Shown here: piece by piece, positions 41,371 through 41,456 of the stretch
Layout of the letters: every line of letters starts with the position of its first letter
Position numbering within the stretch: position 1 is the stretch's first letter
Origin: Gammaproteobacteria bacterium
GTDB lineage: Bacteria > Pseudomonadota > Gammaproteobacteria > Pseudomonadales > Azotimanducaceae
Direction of reading: 5' to 3'
Length of the DNA stretch: 41,456 nucleotides
Assembly (NCBI GenBank): GCA_018666555.1
Contig: JABIZD010000158.1
Span: 1 to 41,456, forward strand
Notes under the pieces: model-generated
Database searches by the model: none
Seen by the model: the letters and a program-made list of their open reading frames with translations, nothing else
Told to the model about the DNA's origin: nothing
Program-made: the position numbers and the translations under genes

Positions 41371-41456
41371 GGTTTATTGCTCTCAAGGTCAGTTTGGGTG
41401 ATATTTCAATTTACCGTATTCGGCCTGCTGAATCAGCTGGCTAATTGTGTTGCTGA

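Noticed and set aside
1-41456. CRISPR array, tRNA, rRNA, transposase or phage genes
   Set aside because: None was recognised: no regularly spaced direct repeats, no cloverleaf-like sequence noticed, and no integrase or transposase motifs in any good frame.

Overview
The window reads as chromosome of a Gram-negative, probably marine, gammaproteobacterium with moderate GC. The evidence is a TonB-dependent receptor, outer-membrane-type lipoproteins, Tat signals, an ECF/ChrR regulatory pair, and a large set of acyl-CoA dehydrogenase, CaiB-type CoA-transferase and short-chain dehydrogenase genes. No tRNA, rRNA, CRISPR array, transposase or phage gene was seen. The taxonomic placement is inference.

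Layout. (1) 1-3.3 kb: the 3' part of a TonB-dependent receptor, then a TPR-sulfotransferase. (2) 3.4-22.9 kb: a catabolic region with an MFS carrier, a ureohydrolase-family enzyme, a SnoaL-like protein, an Ldh/MDH2-family oxidoreductase, a PLP-dependent sphingosine-phosphate-lyase-like decarboxylase, three SDRs, a cupin, a MaoC hydratase, two acyl-CoA dehydrogenases, a CoA-transferase, an SsuD-like flavin monooxygenase, a Tat-exported amidase lipoprotein and a succinate-semialdehyde-dehydrogenase-like enzyme. A two-domain TrkA/RCK membrane protein and a small exported coiled-coil protein sit among them. (3) 23-26.5 kb: a DUF1295 membrane protein, a PlsC/YihG-type acyltransferase, and an ECF sigma/ChrR pair in which the sigma factor has lost region 4 while the zinc-binding ChrR anti-sigma looks intact. 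An ECF11-like promoter lies in front of the pair. (4) 26.8-35.3 kb: a second CoA-transferase, two lipoprotein amidohydrolases, a MORN/YwqK-repeat exported protein, an exported helix-hairpin-helix protein divergent from an MsrQ-like haem membrane protein, and a PHB-depolymerase-like esterase. (5) 35.4-41.4 kb: a small membrane protein, a broken MhpA-like hydroxylase pseudogene, a DUF3300 protein with a long Arg/Ser/Asn-rich tail, a spermidine-dehydrogenase-like flavoprotein and a hypothetical protein.

How the genes could work together (inference). Region 2 has the parts to take up a nitrogen-containing substrate, remove amide or guanidino groups, decarboxylate or oxidise it through an aldehyde to an acid, activate the acid with CoA, desaturate, hydrate and oxidise it. 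No thiolase, no acyl-CoA ligase and no transcriptional regulator was recognised there, so the route is incomplete within the window and its substrate is unknown. Two enzymes of the cluster, the ureohydrolase and the Ldh-family protein, appear to lack classical catalytic residues, which suggests unusual substrates. The most distinctive regulatory feature is the region-4-less sigma factor with an intact ChrR and a matching promoter.
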